DNA from: a bacterium
Lineage (GTDB): Bacteria > Actinomycetota > UBA4738 > HRBIN12
Assembly (NCBI GenBank): GCA_023251895.1
Contig: JAHEXX010000011.1
Span: 1 to 32,346 of the forward strand
DNA: 32,346 nucleotides
Reading direction: 5' to 3'
The notes under the pieces: model-generated
Told to the model about the DNA's origin: nothing
The model's input: the letters and a program-made list of their open reading frames with translations, nothing else
Databases searched by the model: none
Shown: piece after piece, positions 1 through 8,165 of the stretch
How positions within the stretch are numbered: position 1 is the first letter of the stretch
How the letters are laid out: each line of letters begins with the position of its first letter
Translations under genes and position numbers: made by a program

Positions 1-121
1 CTAGCGCGCGACCCCCGAGGGATGCGGCAGGGCGACGAGGACTTCGGCCATCATGCGATCCCCCTTCGCGTCGAGTCGTGCGGAACGGCAGAGAAGCATA
101 CCGGCGAACCCAGGCCCGGGT

Positions 122-526
122 CTAGAAAGGGTTGACGTCGGTGTGGGGGTTGACGTCGGTGTGGGGGTTGACGTCGGCGTGGGGAATGTGCGGGGCGACG
201 GGGGTTAGGGGCGTGATCCGCTCGATGATGGAAGCCGGGATGTGCGTGACGGCGCGGAACCCCTCGCCGTCGGTGAGGACTTCCTGGGCGACCGAGACGA
301 AGCGGGGGCCATCGCTCACCAGGAACCCTACGGTCTGGACGAGGTAGTCGGACCGACAATCCTCGGGGTCCTCCTGGTCTAAGTCGAACCAGGCATCGTG
401 CCAGGTGACCAGGACCAGGGAGTACTCGGCCTCAGCCGCGGAGCCCTGGGCGGACTGGAGCCGCTCCAGGCGCCTCGGCTCCGAGCCCTGGGGCTCCCCG
501 TGACCGCTGACCCTGACGACGCGCAC
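122..526 (-). CDS. hypothetical protein with C-terminal HTDVNP hexapeptide repeats
   Basis: 134-aa ORF with plausible composition (EYSLVLVTWHDAWFDLDQEDPEDCRSDYLVQTVGFLVSDG); divergent from radA; no family recognised. Confidence 0.6.
   Translation of the reverse strand: MRVVRVSGHGEPQGSEPRRLERLQSAQGSAAEAEYSLVLVTWHDAWFDLDQEDPEDCRSDYLVQTVGFLVSDGPRFVSVAQEVLTDGEGFRAVTHIPASIIERITPLTPVAPHIPHADVNPHTDVNPHTDVNPF
131..184. repeat. three tandem 18-bp repeats (gttgacgtcggtgtgggg), third copy with one mismatch
   Basis: Direct reading of 131-148, 149-166, 167-184; in frame with the minus-strand CDS. Confidence 0.95.
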
Positions 527-645
527 GAGGCCTTCCCTCCCTTCCGTACGACTAGGTATCGGCAGGACTTGTCCGGAGCGAAGCAGCGGCGTTGCTCATT
601 TTCCGGAGAGGGGGCGGGTTAGGCCCTTCGGCTGCCCCGGCGGAG

Positions 646-677
646 CGTGTCAGACCCTATCGCTAGGGTCTGACACG
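646..677 (+). promoter_or_regulatory. perfect inverted repeat (14-bp arms, 4-nt loop) containing a candidate PafBC/RecA-NDp-type promoter abutting the radA start
   Basis: CGTGTCAGACCCTA-TCGC-TAGGGTCTGACACG; includes GTGTCAGAC-N8-TAGGGT, then 7 nt to GTG at 677. Confidence 0.6.
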
Positions 678-2065
678 TGGGCAAGGTGCGGACGCTCCAT
701 TCCTGCTCCGAGTGCAGCCAGCAGGTGGCACGGTGGACCGGGCGGTGCCCGGGCTGCGGTGCCTGGGGGACCATCGAGCAGCGGGCCGCCGGCGGCACGG
801 CATCCTCCGGCCCGGTGGCCCTCCAGACCCTCGCGCGCGACGGCGATGAGGAACGGCGCGTCCCTACCGGCTTCCCCGGCCTTGACCGGGTGCTCGGCGG
901 CGGCCTGGTGCCGGCGTCCGTTGCCCTCCTGGCGGGCGAGCCCGGCATCGGCAAGTCGACCCTTCTCCTCCACCTGGTCGCACATCTGTCGGCAGCCGGG
1001 CTCTCCTGCCTCCTGGCCTCGGGAGAGGAATCGCGCCGTCAGGTCGCCCTGCGAGCCGAGCGGCTCGGCATCCCGGGCCAGGCGGTGACTTTCGTTCCGG
1101 GGCGGCAGCTGGGGGAGGTCCTGGAGGCGGCCCGCTCCCTGCGGCCGTTCCTGCTGGCCGTGGACTCGATCCAGGCCCTCCGGGATCCCGAGAGCACCTC
1201 GACGCCCGGGGGGCCCTCCCAGGTCCGAGCCTGCACCGACGCGCTGGTCGGCATGGCCAAGTCGGAGGGGATCGCCGTGGCGTTGACCGGGCACGTGACG
1301 AAGGAAGGCGACCTGGCGGGGCCCCGCACGCTGGAGCACGCGGTGGACGTCGTGCTCACCTTCGATGGCGATGCCCGGTCGGGACTCCGTGTGCTCTCTG
1401 GGGGCAAGAACCGCTTCGGGCAGGAGGGCGAGACCGCCTGGTTCGAGATGGGTTCCGACGGACTGCGCGAGATCGACCCGTCGGCCCTCCTCGTGTCCGA
1501 GGGTCGGGAGGCCGGCTCGGCCACGGCTCTGCCGCAGTCCGGGCGCCGGGCCCTGGCCGTGGAGGTTCAGGCCTTGGTGGCGCCCACCGACGGTCCCGCC
1601 CGTCGGCAGGCCACGGGGCTTGACGCCCGGCGGTTCCAGTTGGTGGCGGCGGTCCTGGACCGCTGTGGGCGTGTCCCCCTGGCCCGAGCTGAGCTATTCG
1701 GGGCCTCGTCGGGGGGCTTGCGGATCGAAGATCCAGCCTGCGACCTGGCCGTGGCGGCCGCCCTGGCCTCGGCCTGGGCTGGCGTCCCGCCGCCGGAGGG
1801 CAGCGCGTTCGTAGGCGAGATCGGGCTGACCGGCCAGGTGAGGGGGGCTCCGGGGATGACCCAACGGGTGCGGGCGGCCCGGGCCGCCGGCCGGACCACC
1901 GTTTTCGCGGCAGCGGACCCGGTGCCAGATGGGCTCGTCCGGCTCGTCCCGGTTCGTCACGTCCGCGATGCCTTGGCGTGGGCGGCCGCCGGCGCGGCCC
2001 GGGTCGCACCGGAGTGGCCGGCCGAGGCCCACCGAGCAGCTGAGCGAAGCAAAAGAGCCCTCTGA
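677..2065 (+). CDS. radA: DNA repair protein RadA/Sms
   Basis: N-terminal C4 zinc motif (CSECSQQVARWTGRCPGCGAW), Walker A GEPGIGKST, KNRFG motif, Lon-like C-terminal domain. Confidence 0.96.
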   Translation: MGKVRTLHSCSECSQQVARWTGRCPGCGAWGTIEQRAAGGTASSGPVALQTLARDGDEERRVPTGFPGLDRVLGGGLVPASVALLAGEPGIGKSTLLLHLVAHLSAAGLSCLLASGEESRRQVALRAERLGIPGQAVTFVPGRQLGEVLEAARSLRPFLLAVDSIQALRDPESTSTPGGPSQVRACTDALVGMAKSEGIAVALTGHVTKEGDLAGPRTLEHAVDVVLTFDGDARSGLRVLSGGKNRFGQEGETAWFEMGSDGLREIDPSALLVSEGREAGSATALPQSGRRALAVEVQALVAPTDGPARRQATGLDARRFQLVAAVLDRCGRVPLARAELFGASSGGLRIEDPACDLAVAAALASAWAGVPPPEGSAFVGEIGLTGQVRGAPGMTQRVRAARAAGRTTVFAAADPVPDGLVRLVPVRHVRDALAWAAAGAARVAPEWPAEAHRAAERSKRAL

Positions 2066-2079
2066 CCAGGGCTTTTGAC
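2051..2079 (+). terminator. possible intrinsic terminator overlapping the radA stop
   Basis: aaaagagccct-ctgacc-agggctttt, hairpin with a 2-nt bulge and a T-run. Confidence 0.4.
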
Positions 2080-2154
2080 TTGCGGTTCAGCCGGCCGCCG
2101 TGTTACTCTGGCTGAGGTTTTCCACCGCCCATCCTCGTCATCCCAGGGGGTCGA

Positions 2155-2667
2155 GTGTTCCGCAAAGGCGACACGGTTGTGCATCCAGAGCACGGTGCTG
2201 CAGTCATCGAGGAGCTACGCGAACGGGAGTTTCTAGGCGAGAAGAAGAAGTACTTCGTCCTGCGGGTTGCCTACGGTGACCTCACCCTATTGGTCCCGGT
2301 CGACAGCACTGAGGAGGTCGGGCTCCGCGAGGTCGTCGGCAAGAACGAGGTCAAGAAGGTCCTGAACGTGCTCCGCCAAGACGAGTCCAAGATGGCAGCC
2401 AACTGGAGCCGACGGTTCAAGAACAACATGGAGAAGCTGCACTCCGGCGATCCATACCAGGTCGCTGAGGTGGTCCGGAACCTGTCGATCCGCGAACGCG
2501 AGAAGGGCCTGTCGGCCGGCGAGAAGCGGATGGTCATGAAGGCCAGGCAGATCCTGATCTCCGAGCTGTGTTACGCCACCGATTGCGACGAGACCAAGGC
2601 CGAGGGGATGATCGACAAGGTCCTGGAGGAGGCACACGGGGCCAAGCTCCCCGCCAAGGTGGTCTAG
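2155..2667 (+). CDS. carD: CarD family transcriptional regulator
   Basis: MFRKGDTVVHPEHGAAVIEELREREFLGEKKKYFVLRV, typical CarD/CdnL N-terminus; GTG start. Confidence 0.95.
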   Translation: MFRKGDTVVHPEHGAAVIEELREREFLGEKKKYFVLRVAYGDLTLLVPVDSTEEVGLREVVGKNEVKKVLNVLRQDESKMAANWSRRFKNNMEKLHSGDPYQVAEVVRNLSIREREKGLSAGEKRMVMKARQILISELCYATDCDETKAEGMIDKVLEEAHGAKLPAKVV

Positions 2668-2712
2668 TCCTCGTTCCTTGCACTCTGGTCGCGGGCGGGG
2701 CACCGTAAGCCG

Positions 2713-3783
2713 ATGACTGGGAGGGAGCGCTCGCGGCAGCCCCGGGGTCTCTTGGTTGAAGGGGTTCGGCTGATCTTCGTGGCCCTGCTGGCAACGGCCG
2801 GGTTCGAGATCGCCAAGAGCACGTCCTCGGATCCGGCCACTACGCGCGTCCTGCTCCTGGTGTTCATGGGGGCCGGCGTGGGTTACGTGATGGGCGGCGT
2901 CATGGGCCGCCTGACGGCTAGGACCATCTCCAAGACGGAACGCGAACTCCGGCGCAGTCCGCCTGCGGAGCTCGCCGCCGGCACGGCCGGGCTGATCGCC
3001 GGGCTCGTGATCGCGGCCCTGATCAGCATCCCCCTCTACCGCCTCCCGGCCGGCGCGGCCTGGACCTCGGTCGTGTTCGTCTATCTGACCATGGGGGCGC
3101 TTGGGTACCGGATCGGCCGGGTTCGGCGCGACGAGCTGCTCGGGTTGTTCGGGCTGAAACCTCGGGCCGCCGGATCGGCCCCCGGCGAGATCAACGTGGT
3201 GGACACCAGCGCCCTCATCGACGGCCGCATCGCTGATCTGGTGCACACCGGGTTCCTGGCGGGGCCCCTCCTGATCCACTCGGGGGTGATCGGGGAGCTC
3301 CAATCCATCGCCGACTCCTCCGATCCGAAGCGGCGGACGCGGGGTCGGCGGGGGCTCTACGTTCTTGCGGAGCTCCAGCGGGCGCCCACCGTGGAGGTGG
3401 TCCTGGTCGATGAGGCCGGCGTGAACGACGTCGACGCCGCCCTCGTCCGCCTGGCACGCGAGCGCGGAGCCACGCTCGTCACGGTCGACGCGAACCTGGC
3501 CAAGGTAGCGGGAGCCGTGTCGGTCCCGGTGCGGCAGATCAACGCGCTGGCATCGGCGTTCCGCACGCCCTTCGGCCCGGGGGACGAGGTGTCCGTGCAG
3601 CTGATCAAGGAGGGGCGGGAGCACCGCCAGGGGATCGGCTATCTCGACGACGGGACGATGGTTGTGGTGGAGGACGGGCGCGACCATATCGGCGAGGCCG
3701 TGTCGGTGCGGGTCACAAACGTGATCCAGACCTCGACCGGGAGGATGGTCTTCGCCGCTCTCACCGGCCGCGAGTCGTCGTGA
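2713..3783 (+). CDS. membrane-anchored PIN/TRAM domain protein (YacL-like)
   Basis: TM segments, then VVDTSALIDGRIADL PIN core and C-terminal TRAM-like region (IKEGREHRQGIGYLDDGTMVVVEDGRDHIGE). Confidence 0.92.
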   Translation: MTGRERSRQPRGLLVEGVRLIFVALLATAGFEIAKSTSSDPATTRVLLLVFMGAGVGYVMGGVMGRLTARTISKTERELRRSPPAELAAGTAGLIAGLVIAALISIPLYRLPAGAAWTSVVFVYLTMGALGYRIGRVRRDELLGLFGLKPRAAGSAPGEINVVDTSALIDGRIADLVHTGFLAGPLLIHSGVIGELQSIADSSDPKRRTRGRRGLYVLAELQRAPTVEVVLVDEAGVNDVDAALVRLARERGATLVTVDANLAKVAGAVSVPVRQINALASAFRTPFGPGDEVSVQLIKEGREHRQGIGYLDDGTMVVVEDGRDHIGEAVSVRVTNVIQTSTGRMVFAALTGRESS

Positions 3784-4469
3784 CCTTCGGTGCCGTCGTC
3801 GTGATCCTGGCGGCTGGGGCCGGTAAGCGCCTGGGTCGTGATGAGCCCAAGGGGTTCATCACTCTCGGCGGCCGACCCCTGTTCGCGCACTCGCTTGGAG
3901 CCGCAAGCGAGTGCCCGGACGTGGACGCGCTGGTGCTGGCCGTACCGCCGAACCTCGAGCCGCGAGCAACGACAGTGGGAACCGCCAAGCCGGTCACCGT
4001 CGTAGCCGGTGGCGAGACCCGCCAGGGATCGGTCCTGGCGGCCCTGGCGGCGGTGCCCGAGGAGGTCCTGTCTATCGTGATCCACGATGCCGCGAGGCCG
4101 TTCGTGACGCCTGGGCTCTTCTCCGTGGTGCTGGGGGCCCTGGCGGGATCCGACGCCGCTGGGGTGATCCCCGTCATCCCCGTGCCGGACACGGTGAAAC
4201 GCGTGCGAGAGGGGCTCGTGGCGGGGACGGAGGACCGGGGGCACCTCTCGCTGGCGCAGACCCCCCAGGCGTTCCGGGCCGCCGAGCTGCGTGACGCCCA
4301 CTCGCGCGCAGCCGCGGCCGCCCGCGTCTTCACCGACGACGCGTCCGTGATGGAATGGGCCGGCTACCGGGTCCGGACCGTCCCCGGCGATCCGACGAAC
4401 TTCAAGATCACGACGGCGGAGGATCTGGCATTGGCCGAGCTGGTGGCCGGGGAGTGGACGCGTGCCTGA
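3780..4469 (+). CDS. ispD: 2-C-methyl-D-erythritol 4-phosphate cytidylyltransferase
   Basis: VVVILAAGAGKRLG nucleotidyltransferase motif, IHDAARPFVTP; GTGA overlap with upstream stop; next to ispF. Confidence 0.95.
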   Translation: MTFGAVVVILAAGAGKRLGRDEPKGFITLGGRPLFAHSLGAASECPDVDALVLAVPPNLEPRATTVGTAKPVTVVAGGETRQGSVLAALAAVPEEVLSIVIHDAARPFVTPGLFSVVLGALAGSDAAGVIPVIPVPDTVKRVREGLVAGTEDRGHLSLAQTPQAFRAAELRDAHSRAAAAARVFTDDASVMEWAGYRVRTVPGDPTNFKITTAEDLALAELVAGEWTRA

Positions 4470-4938
4470 GCAGCGGGTGGGCCTGGGGTTCGACGTGCAC
4501 CCTCGCCAGATGGGCCGCCCCCTGTTCCTGGGCGGCGTGCGGTTCGAGGGAGAGCTCGGGCTGGCCGGGCATTCCGACGCTGATGTCGTGTGTCACGCGT
4601 TGGCGGACGCCCTGCTCGGGGCGGCGACGCTCGGTGACATCGGCGAACACTTCCCCGAAACGGATCCGGAGATCGCCGGGATCGGTGGCCTCGACCTGCT
4701 GGCCCGAGCGGTGGCGATGGTGATGGAGCACGGGCTCCGCCCGGCGTCGTGCGACGTGACCGTGGTGGCGGAGCGCCCGGCCGTTGCTCCCCGGCGGGAG
4801 GAGATGCGACGGAACCTGGCGGCGGCCCTCGGGATCCCCGTAGAACGGTCCTCGGTGAAGGCGTCCAGGCCCGAGGGCCTGGGCTTGGCCGGAGACGGAG
4901 CGGCGTGCCTGGCGCTGGCCGTCCTGACCGAGGCGTGA
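4462..4938 (+). CDS. ispF: 2-C-methyl-D-erythritol 2,4-cyclodiphosphate synthase
   Basis: GLGFDVH, GHSDADVVCHALADALLGAATLGDIGEHFPETDP. Confidence 0.97.
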   Translation: MPEQRVGLGFDVHPRQMGRPLFLGGVRFEGELGLAGHSDADVVCHALADALLGAATLGDIGEHFPETDPEIAGIGGLDLLARAVAMVMEHGLRPASCDVTVVAERPAVAPRREEMRRNLAAALGIPVERSSVKASRPEGLGLAGDGAACLALAVLTEA

Positions 4939-5708
4939 GCCGAGGCCGCCGGGCCGGCTCCCGGACGCGGGTGCGTCGGCCCCCGAACGTTGTCGCCGGG
5001 CGGCGAGCGGCCTTCGAGGCCGTTCGGTCGGGCGTGGCCGAGGAGGTGCTGGTCGCACGGACGTCGCGGGCCACGCCGGGTCTCCGAGAAGTGGTGGAGG
5101 CGGCGGGTCGGGCCGGCGTGCCGTTCCGGGAGGTCGACCGGAGCGAGCTCGACGAGCTGGCCGAAGACCACCAGGGGGTCGTGGCCGCGGTCCGGGTGCC
5201 CCGGTCACTTACCGAGCACGACCTGGCCACCTGGCCCTTCGCCGACGACGCGATCGTCGTAGTCCTCGACGGCGTCACCGACCCCCAGAACCTGGGAGCG
5301 GCTGCCCGCTCGGCCGAGGCGGCCGGAGTCGCCATGCTCGTAGGCCGGGTCCACCGCGCCGCGCCGGTCACCCAGGCGGCGATCCGCGCTTCCGCCGGCG
5401 CGCTGCTCCACCTCCCTCATGCGCAGGTGCCCAACATCGCCCGCGCCCTCGATCGGCTGAAGGACGCCGGGTTCTTCGTTGCCGGGCTGGACGACTCGGC
5501 GCCCGTCGCGGTCTTCGACGAGCCGTGCCCGCCTGGCCGCGTGGCGCTGGTTGTGGGGAGCGAGGATCGGGGGGTGTCCCGGCTGGCACGTGAGTCGTGC
5601 GACGTCCTCGTGTCCCTCCCGATGCGCGGCCAGGTTTCGTCACTGAACGCGTCGGCGTCGCTGGCCGCGGCCCTGTACGCCTGGGTTCTGCCCACTCGCG
5701 CGTCCTGA
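4935..5708 (+). CDS. rlmB: TrmH-family 23S rRNA (guanosine-2'-O-)-methyltransferase
   Basis: VVLDGVTDPQNLGAAARSAEAAGV, GSEDRGVSRL, LPMRGQVSSLNASASLAAALY; GTG at 4935 overlaps the ispF stop; the listed upstream ORF start lies inside ispF. Confidence 0.92.
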   Translation: MSRGRRAGSRTRVRRPPNVVAGRRAAFEAVRSGVAEEVLVARTSRATPGLREVVEAAGRAGVPFREVDRSELDELAEDHQGVVAAVRVPRSLTEHDLATWPFADDAIVVVLDGVTDPQNLGAAARSAEAAGVAMLVGRVHRAAPVTQAAIRASAGALLHLPHAQVPNIARALDRLKDAGFFVAGLDDSAPVAVFDEPCPPGRVALVVGSEDRGVSRLARESCDVLVSLPMRGQVSSLNASASLAAALYAWVLPTRAS

Positions 5709-5784
5709 GCCCCCGGCTCGCTTGCTTGAACGGGTCGTCGGCGCGGGCTAGCGTGCGATGGTTACCTCACGAAGGGAGGCACCC

Positions 5785-6204
5785 ATGGACCAGGTCCCAC
5801 CTCCCCCGCCCTCGTCGTTCCCACCCCCGAGCGGCGGCGGATCAGCAGCCCGCCCGGGGGTTATCACGGCGGTCGCGGTCCTTCTGTTCATCGGTGGCGG
5901 CTTCTCGATCTTGGGCGGCCTGATCGCGGTTACCGGGGGCTCGGCCTTCGTCGGGTTCGGCGGTGGCGTGTTGATCATCTACGGCATCCTGTACCTGGCC
6001 CTCGGCGCGGGCATGATCTGGGCGGGGACGGGAATCCTGAAGCTCCAGAAGCAGGCCTGGACGGTGGCCCTCGCCCTGGCCGGCATCGGTGCCGTGCTCA
6101 ACCTCATCAACATCGGCGGGGCAACCAGCGGCGCGATCGTCGGCCTCGCCATCGACGGGTTCATCATCTGGACTCTCTGGACCAACCAGGCGTTGTTCCA
6201 GTAG
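5785..6204 (+). CDS. proline-rich N-terminus membrane protein
   Basis: MDQVPPPPPSSFPPPSGGG followed by hydrophobic segments; SD gggagg before ATG 5785. Confidence 0.8.
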   Translation: MDQVPPPPPSSFPPPSGGGSAARPGVITAVAVLLFIGGGFSILGGLIAVTGGSAFVGFGGGVLIIYGILYLALGAGMIWAGTGILKLQKQAWTVALALAGIGAVLNLINIGGATSGAIVGLAIDGFIIWTLWTNQALFQ

Positions 6205-6311
6205 CCGGCTGAGGCCTGCGCAGGCCGCCGGCAGCGCCTCGTTCCGGGCGGTTTGCCGCGCTCGACCCACTTCCCTAGTGTTCGTCGCGGCATCGAGGAA
6301 GGAGCAGTCGC

Positions 6312-7163
6312 ATGGACCAGTTACCGCCACCACCTCCGCCGCCTCCTCCTCCGGGGTCGACCCCCGGGGCCGGTGGCGGGTTCGGGGCCCGGGGCATCGG
6401 CGACATCCTGAGCGAGGCGTTCGAGCTGTACCGAGCCAACTACGTTGTTCTATGGCAGATCGTGGCCGTGGTCGTCGTTCCGCTCACGATCCTGCAGTAC
6501 TACCTGACGGATTCGGCGCTCGCACTGAAGAAGAGGACGATCGAAACCGCGCTCGGCAAGTTCACCGTGACAACCACCAGCACGAGCTTCGGCCGGACCG
6601 TGCTGCTTCTGTTCGTCGGAGGGCTGATCGCCGCTCTGATCACGCAGGTGCTCACCGGAGCCATCGCGCGCGCCGCTGCAGGCACGCTGGTCGGTGAGAC
6701 CCTCACCGTGGGCGGTGCGTTCGAGTACGGGTTCGCCCGGCTGTGGTCGATCCTGTTGGTCGGCCTCCTCGTCGCGTTGGCCGTGGTGGTGGGCCTGATC
6801 CTGCTGGTCATCCCGGGGATCATCGCCGCGGTGATGTTCTCGGTGGCCCTCCCCGCGCTGGTCGTGGAGGGGAAACGCGGAACCGAAGCGATGCGGCGCT
6901 CGTGGGATCTGGTCTCCGGACACTTCTGGCACGTGCTCGGCGCCTACATCGTCGCGTTCCTGATCGCTGGCGTGGTGAACGCCATGCTTGCGGCACTGTT
7001 CCAGGGGTGGTTCCTGAGCGGGGTGGCGGCCGCGGGTGGATCCATCCTCACCACGCCGTTCACCGCCCTGGTCGCGATGCTGATCTACCTGGACGTCCGG
7101 GTCCGCACCGAGGGCTTGACCGAGGACCGGCTGCGAGCCGACCTCCGCGGCTCCGGGACCTGA
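6312..7163 (+). CDS. proline-rich N-terminus multi-pass membrane protein (glycerophosphodiesterase-membrane-domain-like)
   Basis: MDQLPPPPPPPPPPGSTPG, then IGDILSEAFELYRANYVVLWQI and several TM segments; SD aaggag. Confidence 0.82.
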   Translation: MDQLPPPPPPPPPPGSTPGAGGGFGARGIGDILSEAFELYRANYVVLWQIVAVVVVPLTILQYYLTDSALALKKRTIETALGKFTVTTTSTSFGRTVLLLFVGGLIAALITQVLTGAIARAAAGTLVGETLTVGGAFEYGFARLWSILLVGLLVALAVVVGLILLVIPGIIAAVMFSVALPALVVEGKRGTEAMRRSWDLVSGHFWHVLGAYIVAFLIAGVVNAMLAALFQGWFLSGVAAAGGSILTTPFTALVAMLIYLDVRVRTEGLTEDRLRADLRGSGT

Positions 7164-7177
7164 GCTCGGATCGAGCT

Positions 7178-7221
7178 GCCACGCCGGCCTCGGGGAGTAG
7201 ACTCCCCGAGGCCGGCGTGGC
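7178..7221. repeat. perfect palindrome, 21-bp arms, 2-nt spacer, right arm entering the tRNA-Thr
   Basis: gccacgccggcctcggggagt-ag-actccccgaggccggcgtggc. Confidence 0.97.
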
Positions 7222-7284
7222 GCAGCCCGGTAGCGCAAGCGACTTGTAATCGCTAGGTCGTCGGTTCGAATCCGACCGCCGGCT
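7211..7284 (+). tRNA. tRNA-Thr (anticodon TGT)
   Basis: Acceptor GCCGGCG/CGCCGGC, anticodon stem agcga-CTTGTAA-tcgct, T-arm gtcgg-TTCGAAT-ccgac; CCA not encoded. Confidence 0.95.
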
Positions 7285-7415
7285 CCTCCGCTTCCCCACC
7301 CTGTCGGGGCTGGCGGCTCGTGCGTGCCGTTCGACCATGGGCCGGGAGCACCACGTGACGTGGGGCGCCGGGGACGGGCCGACCGGGGGACTCAAGGATC
7401 CCGGCCCCAAAGCCG

Positions 7416-8165
7416 ATGCCCTGGTTCATGTCCAGACGCGCCCGCGCGGCCCTGCTGGCGTGCATGGTCATTGCGCTCGGACCAATGACCCACGCCTCAG
7501 GAGACGCCATCCTCCAACAGGCCCGCAAGCAGCGGGAGGCCACGAAGTCGCACCTGGGGACCCATCGTAAGCATCTGCGGATCCTCAGTCGGGAGTCTTC
7601 GTTCCTGGGGAAGCTGGTTCGGATCCGCTCGGCCCAGGGCGAGTATCCGCGGCGTATGATGGTGCTGATCCGCCAGCGCGCGGCGACGGGTAGGGCGGTG
7701 ACCCACCAGCGGCGACTGATCAGGCGGCTGTCAAGGGGCAGGAAGCGCCTCGCGGTCGTGATCGACCGATTGGCCCCGCTGAAGGTCTGTCCGGTCCGAG
7801 GGTTCGAAGCGATCTCGGACGACTTCGGCGTGATGCGCATCGAACCGACGCCCCACGCGCACATGGGCAACGACATCCCCGCGCCATACGGGGCCCCCAT
7901 CGTGGCACCGTTCGACGGGTTGGCCGTCGCGGTGACCAGTGACCTGGGGGGCCTGGGGGTCAAGGTCTACGGGCCCTATGGCCACGCGTACAACGCGCAC
8001 CTCTCGGCCCTGGGCACGCTGGGAGGCGTGAAGGCCGGCACCGTGATCGGCTACGTCGGGACGTCGGGCGACGCCACGAGTTCTCACGACCACTTCGAGT
8101 GGCATCCGGGGAACGGGCCGGCGGTCGACCCCCACATCTACCTGCTGCGGGCCTGTTACCCGTAG
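7416..8165 (+). CDS. M23 family metallopeptidase-like protein
   Basis: Signal-peptide-like N-terminus, basic helical region, then HMGNDIPAPYGAPIVAPFDG...GVKVYGPYGHAYNAHLSAL...SSHDHFEWHPG; start could be 7428. Confidence 0.85.
   Translation: MPWFMSRRARAALLACMVIALGPMTHASGDAILQQARKQREATKSHLGTHRKHLRILSRESSFLGKLVRIRSAQGEYPRRMMVLIRQRAATGRAVTHQRRLIRRLSRGRKRLAVVIDRLAPLKVCPVRGFEAISDDFGVMRIEPTPHAHMGNDIPAPYGAPIVAPFDGLAVAVTSDLGGLGVKVYGPYGHAYNAHLSALGTLGGVKAGTVIGYVGTSGDATSSHDHFEWHPGNGPAVDPHIYLLRACYP

Noticed and set aside
131-184. CRISPR array
   Set aside because: Repeats are contiguous 18-bp units with no spacers and lie in a coding frame; no cas genes in the window.
646-677. LexA/SOS box at radA
   Set aside because: Palindrome does not match the Gram-positive LexA consensus (CGAACRNRYGTTYG-like); the PafBC-like reading fits spacing better.
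2287-3687. 466-aa minus-strand ORF opposite carD and the PIN/TRAM gene
   Set aside because: Shadow ORF with no recognisable domain; plus-strand genes are clear.
7060-7410. 116-aa minus ORF containing SDSNRRPSDYKSLALPG
   Set aside because: Frequent artefactual peptide produced by reading antisense through a tRNA gene.
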